From: Kitasatospora aureofaciens
GTDB lineage: Bacteria > Actinomycetota > Actinomycetes > Streptomycetales > Streptomycetaceae
NCBI GenBank assembly: GCA_000720845.1
Contig: JODU01000006.1
Span: forward strand, 186,001-250,000
Direction of reading: 5' to 3'
DNA length: 64,000 nucleotides
A program made the position numbers and the translations under genes. The notes beneath the pieces are model-generated. The model had not been told where the DNA came from and did not search any database. It was given only the letters and a program-made list of their open reading frames with translations. Shown here piece after piece: positions 25,386-35,060 of the stretch; position 1 is the first letter of the stretch, and every line of letters begins with the position of its first letter.

Positions 25386-26384
25386 GTGGAGCGCAGGACG
25401 ATCGGCGCGACGGCACTCGCGGTGGGGGCCGTCGGACTGGGGTGCATGCCGATGAACTGGGCGTACAGCGCCTCGCGGCAGCGGGGCGACGAGTCGCTCA
25501 GGGCGGTGCACCGGGCCCTCGATCTCGGCTCCTCCCTGCTGGACACGGCGGACATGTACGGCCCGTTCACCAACGAGCTGCTGTTGGGGCGGGTGTTGAA
25601 GGAGCGGCGGTCCGAGGCCTTCGTGTCGACCAAGGTCGGTCTGCTGGTGGGCGAGCAGCACGTCGTGGCCAACGGCCGTCCCGGCTATGTGAGACGTGCC
25701 TGCGACGCGTCCCTGCGCCGGCTGCAGACGGACGTCATCGACCTGTACCAACTGCACCGCGCCGACCCCGAGATACCCGTCGAGGAGACCTGGGGCGCGA
25801 TGGCGGAGCTGGTGCGGGCCGGGAAGGTGCGGGCGCTCGGTCTCTGCGCGGTCGGGGCGCGCTCGGCCCGGCGGCCGGGGGCGCGGCTGCACGACGCGAC
25901 GGTCCGACAGCTGGAGCGGGTGCAGCAGGTCTTCCCGGTGAGCGCGGTCGAGGCCGAGCTGTCGGTGTGGTCGCCGGAGGCGCTGCGGACCCTGCTGCCG
26001 TGGTGCGTCTCGCGCGGCGTCGGCTTCCTGGCCGCGATGCCGCTGGGCAACGGCTATCTGACCGGCACGCTGACGCCCGGCCAGGGCTTCGAACCGGAGG
26101 ACCTGCGGGCCCGGCACCCCCGCTTCACCGCCGAGATGATGGCCGCCAACCAGCCGATCGTGGCCGCGCTGCGCCGGATCGCGGCCCGGCACGGCGAAGG
26201 GGTCACGGCGGCGCAGGTGGCGCTGGCCTGGGTGCTGGCGCAGGGGCGGCACGTGGTGCCGGTGCCGGGTACCAAGCAGGAGCGCTGGGTGACGCAGAAC
26301 GCGGGGGCGGCCCGGCTGCGGCTGACCGAGCGGGACCTGGCGGAGCTGCGGGGGCTGCCGCCGGCCCAGGGCTCCTGGGAGTGA
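25386..26384 (+). CDS. Aldo/keto reductase
   Basis: The 332-residue TIM-barrel protein shows the catalytic set: Asp and Tyr in LDTADMYGPFTNE, Lys in STKVG, and His in YQLHRADPEIP. It matches the AKR13-like group of oxidoreductases that reduce aldehydes or ketones with NADPH. GTG start at 25386, with little ribosome-site signal. An expected N-terminal MERRTIG strand precedes the barrel. Substrate unknown; divergent from a hydroxyacid dehydrogenase. Confidence 0.9.
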   Translation: MERRTIGATALAVGAVGLGCMPMNWAYSASRQRGDESLRAVHRALDLGSSLLDTADMYGPFTNELLLGRVLKERRSEAFVSTKVGLLVGEQHVVANGRPGYVRRACDASLRRLQTDVIDLYQLHRADPEIPVEETWGAMAELVRAGKVRALGLCAVGARSARRPGARLHDATVRQLERVQQVFPVSAVEAELSVWSPEALRTLLPWCVSRGVGFLAAMPLGNGYLTGTLTPGQGFEPEDLRARHPRFTAEMMAANQPIVAALRRIAARHGEGVTAAQVALAWVLAQGRHVVPVPGTKQERWVTQNAGAARLRLTERDLAELRGLPPAQGSWE

Positions 26385-26523
26385 CGCGCACGGCCGCCCT
26401 GGTCGGCCGCCGCCGGACCCGGTCGGGGACCAGGTCCCGGATTCGGGATTCGCCGATCGGGAACTTGGACGGCCCGTGCGGTGTATGACAAGGAGAACCC
26501 GCCGCGTCGAAGGGACCAAGATC

Positions 26524-27693
26524 GTGCAACGTCGAGCCGTGCCGGCCCTGCTGGCCGCCGCTCTCCTGCTGACGGCCGGCTGCTCCTCCGACTCCTCCGG
26601 CGGCGCGGACCCGTCCGGAGCGGACGGCGCCTCCTCCCCGGCCGGCACGGCGGCGCAGTCCTCGCCCGCCGGGTCGCCCGCCGAGCAGGCGCCGCCGGCG
26701 AAGGGCTCCGTGAAGGTGCTCCGTACGGTCGCCACGGGGCTGGACAGCCCCTGGGGTCTGGCCCCGCTGCCGGGCGGCGACCTGCTGGTCTCCTCCCGCG
26801 ACGAGGCCACGATCACGCGGGTCGACGAGAAGACGGGCGAGAAGACGGAGCTGGGCGAGGTGCCCGGCGTGTCCCCGTCCGGCGAGGGCGGCCTCCTGGG
26901 CATCGCGCTCTCCCCCGACTACGCCTCGGACCACCTGGTCTACGCGTACTTCACCTCCGCCTCGGACAATCGCGTCGTGCGGATGCTGTACGACGAGAAG
27001 AAGCCGGCCGGTGAGCAGCTGGGCGCGCCGGACACGGTCTTCCGGGGCATCCCCAAGGGCGTGATCCACAACGGCGGCCGGATCGCCTTCGGCCCCGACG
27101 GGATGCTCTACGCGGGCACGGGCGAGAGCGGTGACACGGGCCTGTCGCAGGACAAGGAGTCCCTCGGCGGCAAGATCCTGCGGATGACCCCGGACGGCGA
27201 ACCGGCGCCCGGCAACCCCTTTCCCGACTCCCCCGTGTACTCGCTGGGCCACCGGAACGTGCAGGGCCTGGCCTGGGACGGCAAGCAGCGGCTGTTCGCC
27301 TCGGAGTTCGGCCAGGACACCTGGGACGAGCTGAACGCGATCAAGCCGGGTGACAACTACGGCTGGCCCGAGGCGGAGGGCAAGGGCGGGGGCCCCGGGT
27401 TCCACGACCCCCTCGCCCAGTGGAGCACCGACGAGGCCTCCCCGAGCGGCATCGCCTACGCCGAGGGCTCCGTGTGGATGGCGGGGCTGCGCGGTGAGCG
27501 GCTGTGGCGCATCCCGCTGAAGGGGACGGCTGCCGCGGCCGACCCGCAGGCCTTCCTGGAGGGCGAGTACGGCCGACTGCGCACGGTGGCTCCGGCGGGC
27601 GGCGACAAGCTGTGGCTGGTGACCAGCAACACGGACGGCCGGGGCGACGCGAAGGGCGACGACGACCGGATCCTGGAGCTGCGGGTGACGTAG
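26524..27693 (+). CDS. Secreted lipoprotein of the PQQ-dependent sugar dehydrogenase (GSDH) fold
   Basis: The 389-residue protein starts at GTG 26524 (AAGGGA before it) with a lipoprotein signal ending LLLTAGC, then a Ser/Gly/Pro-rich linker to about residue 58. The rest is a six-bladed beta-propeller like soluble aldose dehydrogenases, with GLDSPWGLAPLPGG, GEGGLLGIALSPDY, HNGGRIAFGPDGMLY and GHRNVQGLAWD. It would sit on the outer face of the membrane and oxidise sugars or another polyol if PQQ is available; PQQ genes are not in the window. It could instead be a binding propeller. Confidence 0.86.
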   Translation: MQRRAVPALLAAALLLTAGCSSDSSGGADPSGADGASSPAGTAAQSSPAGSPAEQAPPAKGSVKVLRTVATGLDSPWGLAPLPGGDLLVSSRDEATITRVDEKTGEKTELGEVPGVSPSGEGGLLGIALSPDYASDHLVYAYFTSASDNRVVRMLYDEKKPAGEQLGAPDTVFRGIPKGVIHNGGRIAFGPDGMLYAGTGESGDTGLSQDKESLGGKILRMTPDGEPAPGNPFPDSPVYSLGHRNVQGLAWDGKQRLFASEFGQDTWDELNAIKPGDNYGWPEAEGKGGGPGFHDPLAQWSTDEASPSGIAYAEGSVWMAGLRGERLWRIPLKGTAAAADPQAFLEGEYGRLRTVAPAGGDKLWLVTSNTDGRGDAKGDDDRILELRVT

Positions 27694-27725
27694 GCGATTC
27701 TCCGCGACCCGGGCCCTGGACGCCC

Positions 27726-27932
27726 CTATCGGTTCGCCGCCGGGCCCTCGGTGCCCGGCTCCGCTTCCTCGGGAGCCGGCGCGTGCACGACGACCTTGCC
27801 CGAGGTGAGGTCTATCGGGCCGCGGCCGGGGTCGCCGTCGCCGATGTCCTCGCGGGTCAGTTCGAGGCGGTTCTGCTCGTCGCGGGTGTGTTTGCGGCCG
27901 GGGGAGAACAGTTCCTCGAATGCGTTGAACAT
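27726..27932 (-). CDS. Small conserved actinobacterial protein (DUF6191-like)
   Basis: A 68-residue protein beginning MFNAFEELFSPGRKHTRDEQ, with an ideal GGAGG site before the ATG at 27932. The acidic sequence continues with LELTREDIGDGDPGRGPIDL. It resembles the small actinobacterial DUF6191 proteins, whose function is not established. It lies 37 bp after the LuxR-type regulator on the same strand, so it may be co-transcribed, and converges with the lipoprotein gene. Confidence 0.75.
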   Translation of the reverse strand: MFNAFEELFSPGRKHTRDEQNRLELTREDIGDGDPGRGPIDLTSGKVVVHAPAPEEAEPGTEGPAANR

Positions 27933-27969
27933 CGTGCCTCCGTCGGTCGGCGTCCTTACAGCGTAAGCC

Positions 27970-30900
27970 TCACTCCGCCGAACCGGACGTGAGCCGTTCG
28001 GCGGGGAACAGCGCCAGCCGGTGGGCCACCGCCGCCGCCTCACCGCGGCCGGAGACGCCGAGCTTGGCCAGGATGTTGGACACGTGGACGCTGGCCGTCT
28101 TGGGCGAGATGAACAGCTCCTCGGCTATCTGCCGGTTGGTGCGGCCCTCGGAGACCAGCCGCAGGACGTCGCGCTCCCGGCCGGTGAGGCCGAGGGCGCC
28201 GGCGGGGTCGGCGGGCGGGGAGGCGGACACGGGGGCCGGTTCGGCGGCGCGGCCGAGGGTGAGGCGGGCGCGTCGGCCGAGTTCGGCCACGGCGTCGGAC
28301 AGCGGGCGGGCGCCGAGGTGGTCGGCGACGGTGCGGGCCAGGCGCAGCAGCTCCGTGGCACGGGCGCGCTCGTCCTCGCCGCCGGTCGCCAGGAGGGCAC
28401 CGGCCAGCCGGTGCCGGACGCGGGCGAGGTCGTAGGGCCGCTCCAGGCATTCGAAGGCGGTGACCGCCTCCGACCAGAGCTGCGGGGTGTCGCGGCCCTG
28501 CGCGCGGTGCAGTTCGGCGCGGACCCACCGCTCGTGGGCGACCCAGACCGGGGCGCCCGTCGTCAGGTGCTTCGCGGCATCGGCGAGGCGTTCGAGTACG
28601 TCGGCGCGGCCCTCCTCGGCGGCCGGCAGGCCGCGCGCGTCGGCCTCCGCCGCCGCGGCGGACAGCAGCAGGGGCCAGCCGTAGCGCTGGGTGCCGGGCG
28701 GGAAGCCCGCGTCCAGGACGCGGACGAGTTCGGCGCGGGCGTCCGGGAGCCGGCCGTCGGCCGCTGCGATGCCGACGGTCAGGGCGGCCAGCGGCAGTCC
28801 GTACTGCGGCATGGGGTCGTGGGCGCCGTAGGCGGCGCGGGCCTCGGCGAGCAGCCGGGCGGCCTCGGCCCGCTCGCCGCGGGCGAGGGCGACGGCGGCG
28901 CGCTTGAGCGCGGCGCCGCCGCGTGGTGCGGGGCTGCGGCCCGGTGCTCCGGCCCGGTCGGCCGCTTCCAGGGCCTCGTCCCAGCGGCCCAGGGAGATGA
29001 GCGACTCGGCGAGGTTGCCCCAGACCCAGGCCTCGGACTCCAGCAGGCCCCTGCGCCGGGTGAGTTCGACGCCCTCGCGCAGGATGCCGAGCGCGTCCCG
29101 GGAGCGGCCGACGCTCTCCAGGGACGAGGGCAGGTTGACATGGCTGCGGGCCACCACGGCGGACCGGTCCTGGGCCACCACCAGGTCCCTGACCTGGAAC
29201 ATCTCGCCGAGTCCCGCGTCGATCTGCCCCGCGTCCACCATCAGGCCGCCGAGGGTGAGCCGGGCGTTCAGCTCGATCTCTTCGGCGCCCACCATGCGCG
29301 CGTACTCGACGGCCCGTTCGGCTGCCGTCATCGCGTCGGGGCCGGGGCAGTGGAGCATCGACCAGTTGGCGGACATGGCCAGCACCTCGGCGTGCACCTG
29401 GGACGGCGGCAGGCCGCGGACCAGCTCCTGGGCGATGCCCAGCTCCCGCCAGCCGTCGCCGCGGCCCTGGGCCTGGACCAGCAGCGAGCGCTGGGTCCAG
29501 AACCAGGCGGCGCGCTGCGGGTCCCGGCCGCCGGCGCCCGCGCCCGCGTCCTGCTCGTCCAGCAGGCGCAGCGCCCGCTTGGTGATCTTCATGGCGCGCT
29601 CGCGCTCGCCGCACAGCCGCCCGGCGACGGCGGCCTCGGCCATCAGGTCCAGGTAGCGCAGGGGCTTGGTGGCGGGGTCGCAGCCGCAGGGAGGGTAGAC
29701 CTCGGTGTAGTCGACGGGGCGCAGGGTGGCGCGTACGTCGTCGGGGACGGAGTCCCACAGCTCCATCGCGCGCTCCAGCAGCCGCAACTGCTCGGAGTAG
29801 GCGTGCCGGCGGCGGGCCTCGACGGAGGCGTCCAGGACGGCGGGCAGGGCCTTGGCGGGGGCGTGGGCGTGGTACCAGTAGCTGGCCAGGCGCATCACGC
29901 GCTCGGCGGCGGGCACCAGCGTGGGATCGGCGTCCAGCGCTTCGGCGTAGCGCCGGTTGAGGCGGGAGCGTTCGCCGGGGAGCAGGTCGTCCCCGACGGC
30001 CTCGCGGACCAGGGAGTGGCGGAAGCGGTAGCCGTCGCCGTCGGGCGCGGGGAGCAGGATGTTGGCGTTCACCGCGGAGCGCAGCGCCTCGATGAGGTCG
30101 TCCTCGGCGAGCCGGGCGACGGCGGCGAGCAGCCGGTACTCGACGGTGGAGCCGCCCTCGGCGACGATCCGGGCGACCCGCTGGGCGCTCTCGGGCAGTG
30201 CTTCGACGCGGACCAGGAGCAGGTCGCGCAGGGAGTCGGTGAGGCCGGTGCAGCTGCCCTGGTGGGCGGCGACGGCGAGTTCCTCGACGAAGAAGGCGTT
30301 GCCGTCGGAGCGCTCGAAGATCTCGTCGACCTGGAGCGGGTCGGGCTCGTGGGCGAGGATCCCGGCGATCTGGCGGCCCACCTCGTCGCGGGTGAAGCGG
30401 CCGAGTTCGAGGCGGCGGACGGTGCGCAGCCGGTCGAGCTCGGCGAGCAGGGGGCGCAGCGGGTGGCGGCGGTGGATGTCGTCGGAGCGGTAGGTGGCCA
30501 GGACGACGAGGCGGCCGGTGCGCAGGGTGCGGAACAGGTAGGCGATCAGGTGGCGGGTGGAGGCGTCGGCCCAGTGCAGGTCCTCCAGCACGAGGACGAC
30601 CGTGTGCCGGGCGGCGACGCGCTCCAGCAGACGGGCGGTGAGTTCGAAGAGCCGGGCCATGCTCTCCTCGTCGTGCCGGCCGCCGCCGGTGACCGGGGCG
30701 CCCTCGCCCAGTTCGGGCAGCAGCCGGGCCAGCTCCTCCTCCTGCCCGGCGGCCGCGGCGGCCAGCTCCTCGGGCAGGTGGCGGCGCAGGGCGCGCAGCG
30801 CGGTGGAGAAGGGCGCGAAGGGCAGCCCGTCGGCGCCGATCTCCACGCAGCCGCCCAGCGCGACGACGGCTCCCCGCCGGTCCGCCGTGGCGGCGAACTC

Positions 30901-31068
30901 CTCGACGAGGCGGGTCTTGCCGACGCCGGCCTCGCCGCCGAGCAGCAGTGCCTGCGGCTCTCCCCCGGCGGCGGACGCGCGGGCGAGCGCCTCGTGCAAC
31001 GTGTCCAGTTCGCCGGTGCGGCCGACGAACACGGGACTGACGGACCTGGTCTCCACGGACCCGAGCAT
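27970..31068 (-). CDS. LAL-type LuxR-family transcriptional regulator (large AAA ATPase activator)
   Basis: About 1032 residues. An N-terminal AAA/STAND ATPase carries Walker A GGEAGVGKTRL (about 35) and Walker B VLVLEDLHWAD (about 140). A long TPR-like helical middle follows, then a C-terminal LuxR helix-turn-helix (LTGRERDVLRLVSEGRTNRQ through SPKTASVHVSNILAKLGV). LAL proteins are large activators found in antibiotic and catabolic clusters, but this one has no such cluster around it. The ATG at 31068 lies just before the ATPase; the ribosome site is poor and a GTG nine bases on is possible. Confidence 0.88.
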   Translation of the reverse strand: MLGSVETRSVSPVFVGRTGELDTLHEALARASAAGGEPQALLLGGEAGVGKTRLVEEFAATADRRGAVVALGGCVEIGADGLPFAPFSTALRALRRHLPEELAAAAAGQEEELARLLPELGEGAPVTGGGRHDEESMARLFELTARLLERVAARHTVVLVLEDLHWADASTRHLIAYLFRTLRTGRLVVLATYRSDDIHRRHPLRPLLAELDRLRTVRRLELGRFTRDEVGRQIAGILAHEPDPLQVDEIFERSDGNAFFVEELAVAAHQGSCTGLTDSLRDLLLVRVEALPESAQRVARIVAEGGSTVEYRLLAAVARLAEDDLIEALRSAVNANILLPAPDGDGYRFRHSLVREAVGDDLLPGERSRLNRRYAEALDADPTLVPAAERVMRLASYWYHAHAPAKALPAVLDASVEARRRHAYSEQLRLLERAMELWDSVPDDVRATLRPVDYTEVYPPCGCDPATKPLRYLDLMAEAAVAGRLCGERERAMKITKRALRLLDEQDAGAGAGGRDPQRAAWFWTQRSLLVQAQGRGDGWRELGIAQELVRGLPPSQVHAEVLAMSANWSMLHCPGPDAMTAAERAVEYARMVGAEEIELNARLTLGGLMVDAGQIDAGLGEMFQVRDLVVAQDRSAVVARSHVNLPSSLESVGRSRDALGILREGVELTRRRGLLESEAWVWGNLAESLISLGRWDEALEAADRAGAPGRSPAPRGGAALKRAAVALARGERAEAARLLAEARAAYGAHDPMPQYGLPLAALTVGIAAADGRLPDARAELVRVLDAGFPPGTQRYGWPLLLSAAAAEADARGLPAAEEGRADVLERLADAAKHLTTGAPVWVAHERWVRAELHRAQGRDTPQLWSEAVTAFECLERPYDLARVRHRLAGALLATGGEDERARATELLRLARTVADHLGARPLSDAVAELGRRARLTLGRAAEPAPVSASPPADPAGALGLTGRERDVLRLVSEGRTNRQIAEELFISPKTASVHVSNILAKLGVSGRGEAAAVAHRLALFPAERLTSGSAE

Positions 31069-31172
31069 CGCACGCGGGTACGACAGCGGGTCACCGGTTT
31101 TCGGCAGGTGGACAGCGGCGGTAACGACAGCGGGGAGGAAGGCCGTACGGCCCCCCTCCCCGGCTCCCCCGT

Positions 31173-31358
31173 TCACGCCACCCGGGCGAACCGGGGCCGG
31201 TGCCGGCGCGGCGTATGGCTCTCCGCCTCGGCGCCGCCGTGCCGGGCCTGGCGGCGGGCGGCGCGCCGGGCGCGGACCACCTCGCGGGCCAGCCGGGCCT
31301 CGTCGGCGCGACGGATCAGTTCGGCGGAGCGGTAGCGCTGGATCTCGTACTCGTACAC
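31173..31358 (-). CDS. Conserved small Arg-rich protein, 61 residues
   Basis: A GTG-started frame encodes YEYEIQRYRSAELIRRADEA then a strongly basic Arg/Ala helix. AGGGGA lies before the start. Similar short proteins are known as conserved hypotheticals in Streptomyces. It sits 104 bp upstream of the LAL regulator on the same strand. The charge pattern suggests a helical, perhaps membrane-surface or nucleic-acid-binding protein, but no function is recognised. Confidence 0.65.
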   Translation of the reverse strand: MYEYEIQRYRSAELIRRADEARLAREVVRARRAARRQARHGGAEAESHTPRRHRPRFARVA

Positions 31359-31589
31359 GGTGTGTCCCCTCGGTCCCTCGGTGAGAGCCGGTCTCGGTTC
31401 CCGGCTTCGGCTTCGCTCGCTCGCTTGCCGCTCGCTTGCGATGCCTCAACCTTCGTCTCCCAGGGGGGTGGGCCACATCGGGTAAGTTCCGCATCTTCGG
31501 CGCCGCGTGGGGCCTTAGACGTGCGTGAGGGGTCTTAGGGCGCGCGCCGTGGGCGCGTGATCGTCCTATGACCCCTCAGAAGTGCCCGG
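31359..31589. other. 231-bp gap upstream of the 61-aa gene
   Basis: No gene is seen. Two similar blocks, GGGGCCTTAG (31508) and GGGGTCTTAG (31528), are 20 bp apart and could be regulator sites for the small gene and the LAL regulator; this is weak evidence. The left end of the next gene lies at 31590. Confidence 0.35.
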
Positions 31590-32180
31590 TCAGCCGGCGG
31601 CGGGCAGCCCCAGAAGGACGTCCGTGTACTTCAGGACGGCCAGGAGCAGGCCGATGACGCCGAGGGCGACGCCCGCCCAGGCGACCGACTTGATCCACGG
31701 GGCCTGCGGGCGGCCCGGCGCGCCGAACGCGGGGCGGGCCAGCACGACGACGCCGACGATCAGCGCGACCAGGGCGAAGATGCCGCCCCACATCGCGGTG
31801 GCCTGCCAGGCGTTGCCGTAGCCCTTCTCGATCAGGGTGCCGACGTTCGACGACGAGGACGTCTGCAGCTGGCCCATCAGCGACTCGCGCGCGGAAGCCA
31901 CGGTGCCGACCCAGCTGCCGGTCAGGGAGACGATGCCGAGGCCGGCGGAGACGACGGCGCCCGCGCCCTGGCCGACGCCGGTGGGGCCCGCCCCGGTCCC
32001 CTCGCTGCCGTCCGTGTCCTCGACCGTCCCCGCGTCGGCGCCCTCCGGCGTGTCGGTCCCGGCCGCCTCGGGGGCCCCGTCCGCCTTGGTGACCTCGGTG
32101 GACCCCGTGGGCCGCGCCGCCTCGTCCGTCTCGTGCTCGTCGGTCTTCACGCCGGTCTCGTCCACTGTCTTCGTTCCCAT
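31590..32180 (-). CDS. Membrane protein with disordered acidic N-terminus, function unknown
   Basis: A 196-residue protein. Residues 1-75 are Thr/Glu/Asp/Gly-rich and probably disordered (TDEHETDEAARPTGSTEV), followed by three hydrophobic segments: about 80-100 (GAVVSAGLGIVSLTGSWVG), 128-150 (GGIFALVALIVGVVVLA) and 166-188. The ATG at 32180 is chosen as the first start after a basic non-coding stretch. No family is recognised. The topology suggests a membrane protein with an acidic cytoplasmic tail. It lies 35 bp downstream of the GNAT gene on the same strand. Confidence 0.72.
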   Translation of the reverse strand: MGTKTVDETGVKTDEHETDEAARPTGSTEVTKADGAPEAAGTDTPEGADAGTVEDTDGSEGTGAGPTGVGQGAGAVVSAGLGIVSLTGSWVGTVASARESLMGQLQTSSSSNVGTLIEKGYGNAWQATAMWGGIFALVALIVGVVVLARPAFGAPGRPQAPWIKSVAWAGVALGVIGLLLAVLKYTDVLLGLPAAG

Positions 32181-32215
32181 GCCTCGCACCGTACGGACGC
32201 TGTCTGAGAGGTCCC

Positions 32216-32800
32216 TTAATGATCCTTGTGAGCGGCACGCGCGCGTGCCTCGCGTGCCGCACGCCACTCGGGTGCGAGCACCGCCCACACCTCCATGTCC
32301 TGGCGCGCGCCCCGGTGGGGGAAGCTCTCGCGCAGCACGCCCTCACGCATCATGCCGAGTCGCCGCGCGGCGTTGACACTCGGGGTGTTCGCCGAGGAGG
32401 CGTACCACTCCACGCGGTGCATGCCGCGCTCGTCGAAGGCCCAGTCGATCAGCACGCGCGCACCGCGGGTGACCAGGCCGCGGCCCGTCGCGGCGGGCTC
32501 CAGCCAGCAGCCGATCTCGCAGACGCCGGTGGCGGCGTCGAAGACGCGGTAGAGCAGGCCGCCGACCAGCGTGCCGTCCAGCCACAGCCCGTGCAGGAAG
32601 CCGCTGTCGGCGGCGTGCCGGTCGGCGTACGCCTGGAGCACCTCGCGCGCCGACGCGACGTCGGTCGCCTTGGCGCCGAAGGGGACGTGCTCGGTGATGA
32701 AGTCCCGGCCGCGGTCCAGGTGGGCCAGGAACTCCTCGGCGTGCCAGGTCTCCAGGGGGCGCAGCTCGGCTCCGTCGTCACCCAGTGGTATCGCGTACAT
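32216..32800 (-). CDS. GNAT-family N-acetyltransferase (RimJ/RimL type)
   Basis: The 194-residue protein has the RimJ/RimL-like fold: AELRPLETWHAEEF at the start, EIGCWLEPAATGRGLVTRGARV as the acetyl-CoA binding motif A, and RVEWYASSANTPSVNAARRLGM. It transfers acetyl from acetyl-CoA to an amine, possibly a protein N-terminus or a small molecule. The ATG at 32800 overlaps the end of the MMPL gene by 23 bp, so it is translationally coupled to the transporter and may act with it. Confidence 0.88.
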   Translation of the reverse strand: MYAIPLGDDGAELRPLETWHAEEFLAHLDRGRDFITEHVPFGAKATDVASAREVLQAYADRHAADSGFLHGLWLDGTLVGGLLYRVFDAATGVCEIGCWLEPAATGRGLVTRGARVLIDWAFDERGMHRVEWYASSANTPSVNAARRLGMMREGVLRESFPHRGARQDMEVWAVLAPEWRAAREARARAAHKDH

Positions 32801-35024
32801 CCCGCTGCCGTGCCTCCTCCGCAAGGACGTCCGCCACCTCGGCGTCCGTCGCCGCGGCCAGCCTCTCATGGGCGGCCCGGCACTCGGGCGGCTCGATGCT
32901 GATGCGGGGCAGGAGGGCGTCCAGGCGGCGCGGCAGCCACCAGTTGGCGCGGCCGAGCAGGTGCATCAGGGCGGGCACCAGGAGGGTGCGCAGCACGAAG
33001 GCGTCCAGGGCGACGGCGGCGGCGAGCGCGATGCCGAACATGGCGATCACCCTCTCGCCGCTGAGGACGAAGGCGAGGAAGACCGAGATCATGATGACGG
33101 CGGCGGAGTTGATCACGCGGCCGGTCTCGGCGAGTCCGACCCGGACGGCGCGGCGGTTGTCGCCGGTCTCCAGCCACTCCTCGTACATCCGGCTGACCAG
33201 GAAGACCTGGTAGTCCATGGAGAGCCCGAAGAGCACCGAGACCATGATCACGGGCAGGAAGGGTTCGATCGGCCCGGCGCTGCCGAGGCCGAGCAGTTCG
33301 CTCCCCCAGCCCCACTGGAAGATCGCCACGACCACGCCGAAGGCGGCGGCCACGGCGGCCACGTTCATGGCGGCGGCCTTGACGGGGATGCCGACGGAGC
33401 GGAAGGCCAGCAGGAGCAGCAGGCAGCCGAGGCCGATGACGACGCCGACGAAGAGGGGCAGCTTGCCGACGATGACGTCGGCGAAGTCGTCGTAGCCGGC
33501 CGTCACGCCGCCGACGTGCACGTCGAGCGCGGTACCGGCCTCGGCGCGCGGCAGCACCTCGGAACGGAGCCGCTCGACCAGGTCGCTGGTCTGCTGCGAC
33601 TGCGGCGCCGACTCGGGTACGACGGTGAGGTACGCGGCGTCGCCGCCGGAGTTGTACATCACCGGCGTCACCGAGGAGACGCCCTCGGTGGTGCGCAGGG
33701 TGGCGTCGAGGTTGTCCAGGGCGAGGCGGTCCTCGGCGCCGCGGACCTCGGTGACCAGGGTGAGCGGACCGTTGACGCCGGGGCCGAAGCCGTCGGCGAG
33801 GAGGTCGTACGCCTGGCGGGTGGTGGTGCCCTTGGCGTCGTTGCCCTGGTCGGAGGTGCCCAGGCGCAGGCCGAGAGTGGGCAGGGCGAGGACGGTGATG
33901 ACGACGAGGGCGAGGGCGCCGAGCAGCTTGGGCCGGCGCTCGACGAAGGCCGACCAGCGGGCGGCGAACCCGGTCGGCACCTCCGGCTCGGGACCGTGCT
34001 CGGCGAGCCGGCGCCGCTCGCGCCGGCTCAGGGCACGCGGGCCGATGTACGACAGCAGGGCGGGCAGCAGTGTCACGGAGGCCGCGACGGTGAGGATCAC
34101 GGTCAGCGAGGCGGCGACGGCGACGCCGTTGAGGAAGCTCAGCCGGAGGATCAGCATGCCCAGCAGGGCGATGCACACGGTGGCGCCCGCGAAGACGACG
34201 GCTCGCCCGGTGGTCGCCACGGCGTCGGCGGCGGCCTGGGCCACCGGCAGCCCCCGTTTCAGTCCGCGCCGGTGTCTGGTGACGATGAACAGGGCGTAGT
34301 CGATGCCGACGCCGAGTCCGATGAGGGTGCCCAGCATGGGCGCGAAGTCGGCGACGGTCATGGCGTGGCCGAGGAGGGTGATGCCGGCGTAGGCGGTGCC
34401 GACGGAGACCAGCGCGGTGGCGATGGGCAGCAGCGCCGCGGCGACGGTGCCGAAGGCGAGGAACAGGACCACCGCGGCCACGGCTACGCCGACGGCCTCG
34501 GCGAGGTGGCCGCCGCCGGACTCGGTGAGCGCTATGGCGCTGCCGCCCAGTTCGATGCGGAGTCCGTCGCCCTCGGCCGCCTCGGCGGTGTCGACCACGG
34601 CCCGCGCCTGGCCCGGGTCGATGTCCTGGGAGGCGGCCTCGAAGGTGACGGTGGCGTACGCGGTGTCGGCGTTCTCGCTGATCAGGGGCGAGTCGGCGTC
34701 GTGGTACGGGTTGGTGACCGAGGCCACCCCCGGCAGGTCCGCGACGCGGTCCAGGGTGCGGGTCATGGTCTGTTCGACGTCGGCCGCGCGGACGGTGCCG
34801 TTCGTGGTGTGCCAGACGATCGTGTCGCTGTCGCCGCCGAGGTCGGGGAAGCGGGATTCGAGCAGCTGGGAGGCGCGGTCGGAGCCGGTGCCGGGGATCC
34901 CGTAGTCGTTGGAGTACGCGGAGCCGGTGACCGTGGCGGCCGCGGCCACGCCGCCGAAGGCGAGCAGCCAGAGCAGGACGGCTACGAGGCGACGTCGAAC
35001 ACACCAGCGTGCGAGGGCTGCCAC
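32778..35024 (-). CDS. MMPL/RND-family transporter
   Basis: The 748-residue protein has the twofold MMPL layout: a first helix (LVAVLLWLLAFGGVAAAAT), a large outer loop, then a helix bundle with GVGIDYALFIVTRHR (about 235). The second half repeats this with GLSMDYQVFLVSRMYEEW (about 605). These proteins use the proton gradient to export lipids or drugs. It heads the MMPL-GNAT-membrane protein run. A set of ACCGGAAA repeats lies 37-72 bp upstream of the start. Confidence 0.92.
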   Translation of the reverse strand: MAALARWCVRRRLVAVLLWLLAFGGVAAAATVTGSAYSNDYGIPGTGSDRASQLLESRFPDLGGDSDTIVWHTTNGTVRAADVEQTMTRTLDRVADLPGVASVTNPYHDADSPLISENADTAYATVTFEAASQDIDPGQARAVVDTAEAAEGDGLRIELGGSAIALTESGGGHLAEAVGVAVAAVVLFLAFGTVAAALLPIATALVSVGTAYAGITLLGHAMTVADFAPMLGTLIGLGVGIDYALFIVTRHRRGLKRGLPVAQAAADAVATTGRAVVFAGATVCIALLGMLILRLSFLNGVAVAASLTVILTVAASVTLLPALLSYIGPRALSRRERRRLAEHGPEPEVPTGFAARWSAFVERRPKLLGALALVVITVLALPTLGLRLGTSDQGNDAKGTTTRQAYDLLADGFGPGVNGPLTLVTEVRGAEDRLALDNLDATLRTTEGVSSVTPVMYNSGGDAAYLTVVPESAPQSQQTSDLVERLRSEVLPRAEAGTALDVHVGGVTAGYDDFADVIVGKLPLFVGVVIGLGCLLLLLAFRSVGIPVKAAAMNVAAVAAAFGVVVAIFQWGWGSELLGLGSAGPIEPFLPVIMVSVLFGLSMDYQVFLVSRMYEEWLETGDNRRAVRVGLAETGRVINSAAVIMISVFLAFVLSGERVIAMFGIALAAAVALDAFVLRTLLVPALMHLLGRANWWLPRRLDALLPRISIEPPECRAAHERLAAATDAEVADVLAEEARQRDVRDTTG

Positions 35025-35060
35025 GAACGTGCTCCCAGGGTGTCTGATTGTGGATCTTTG

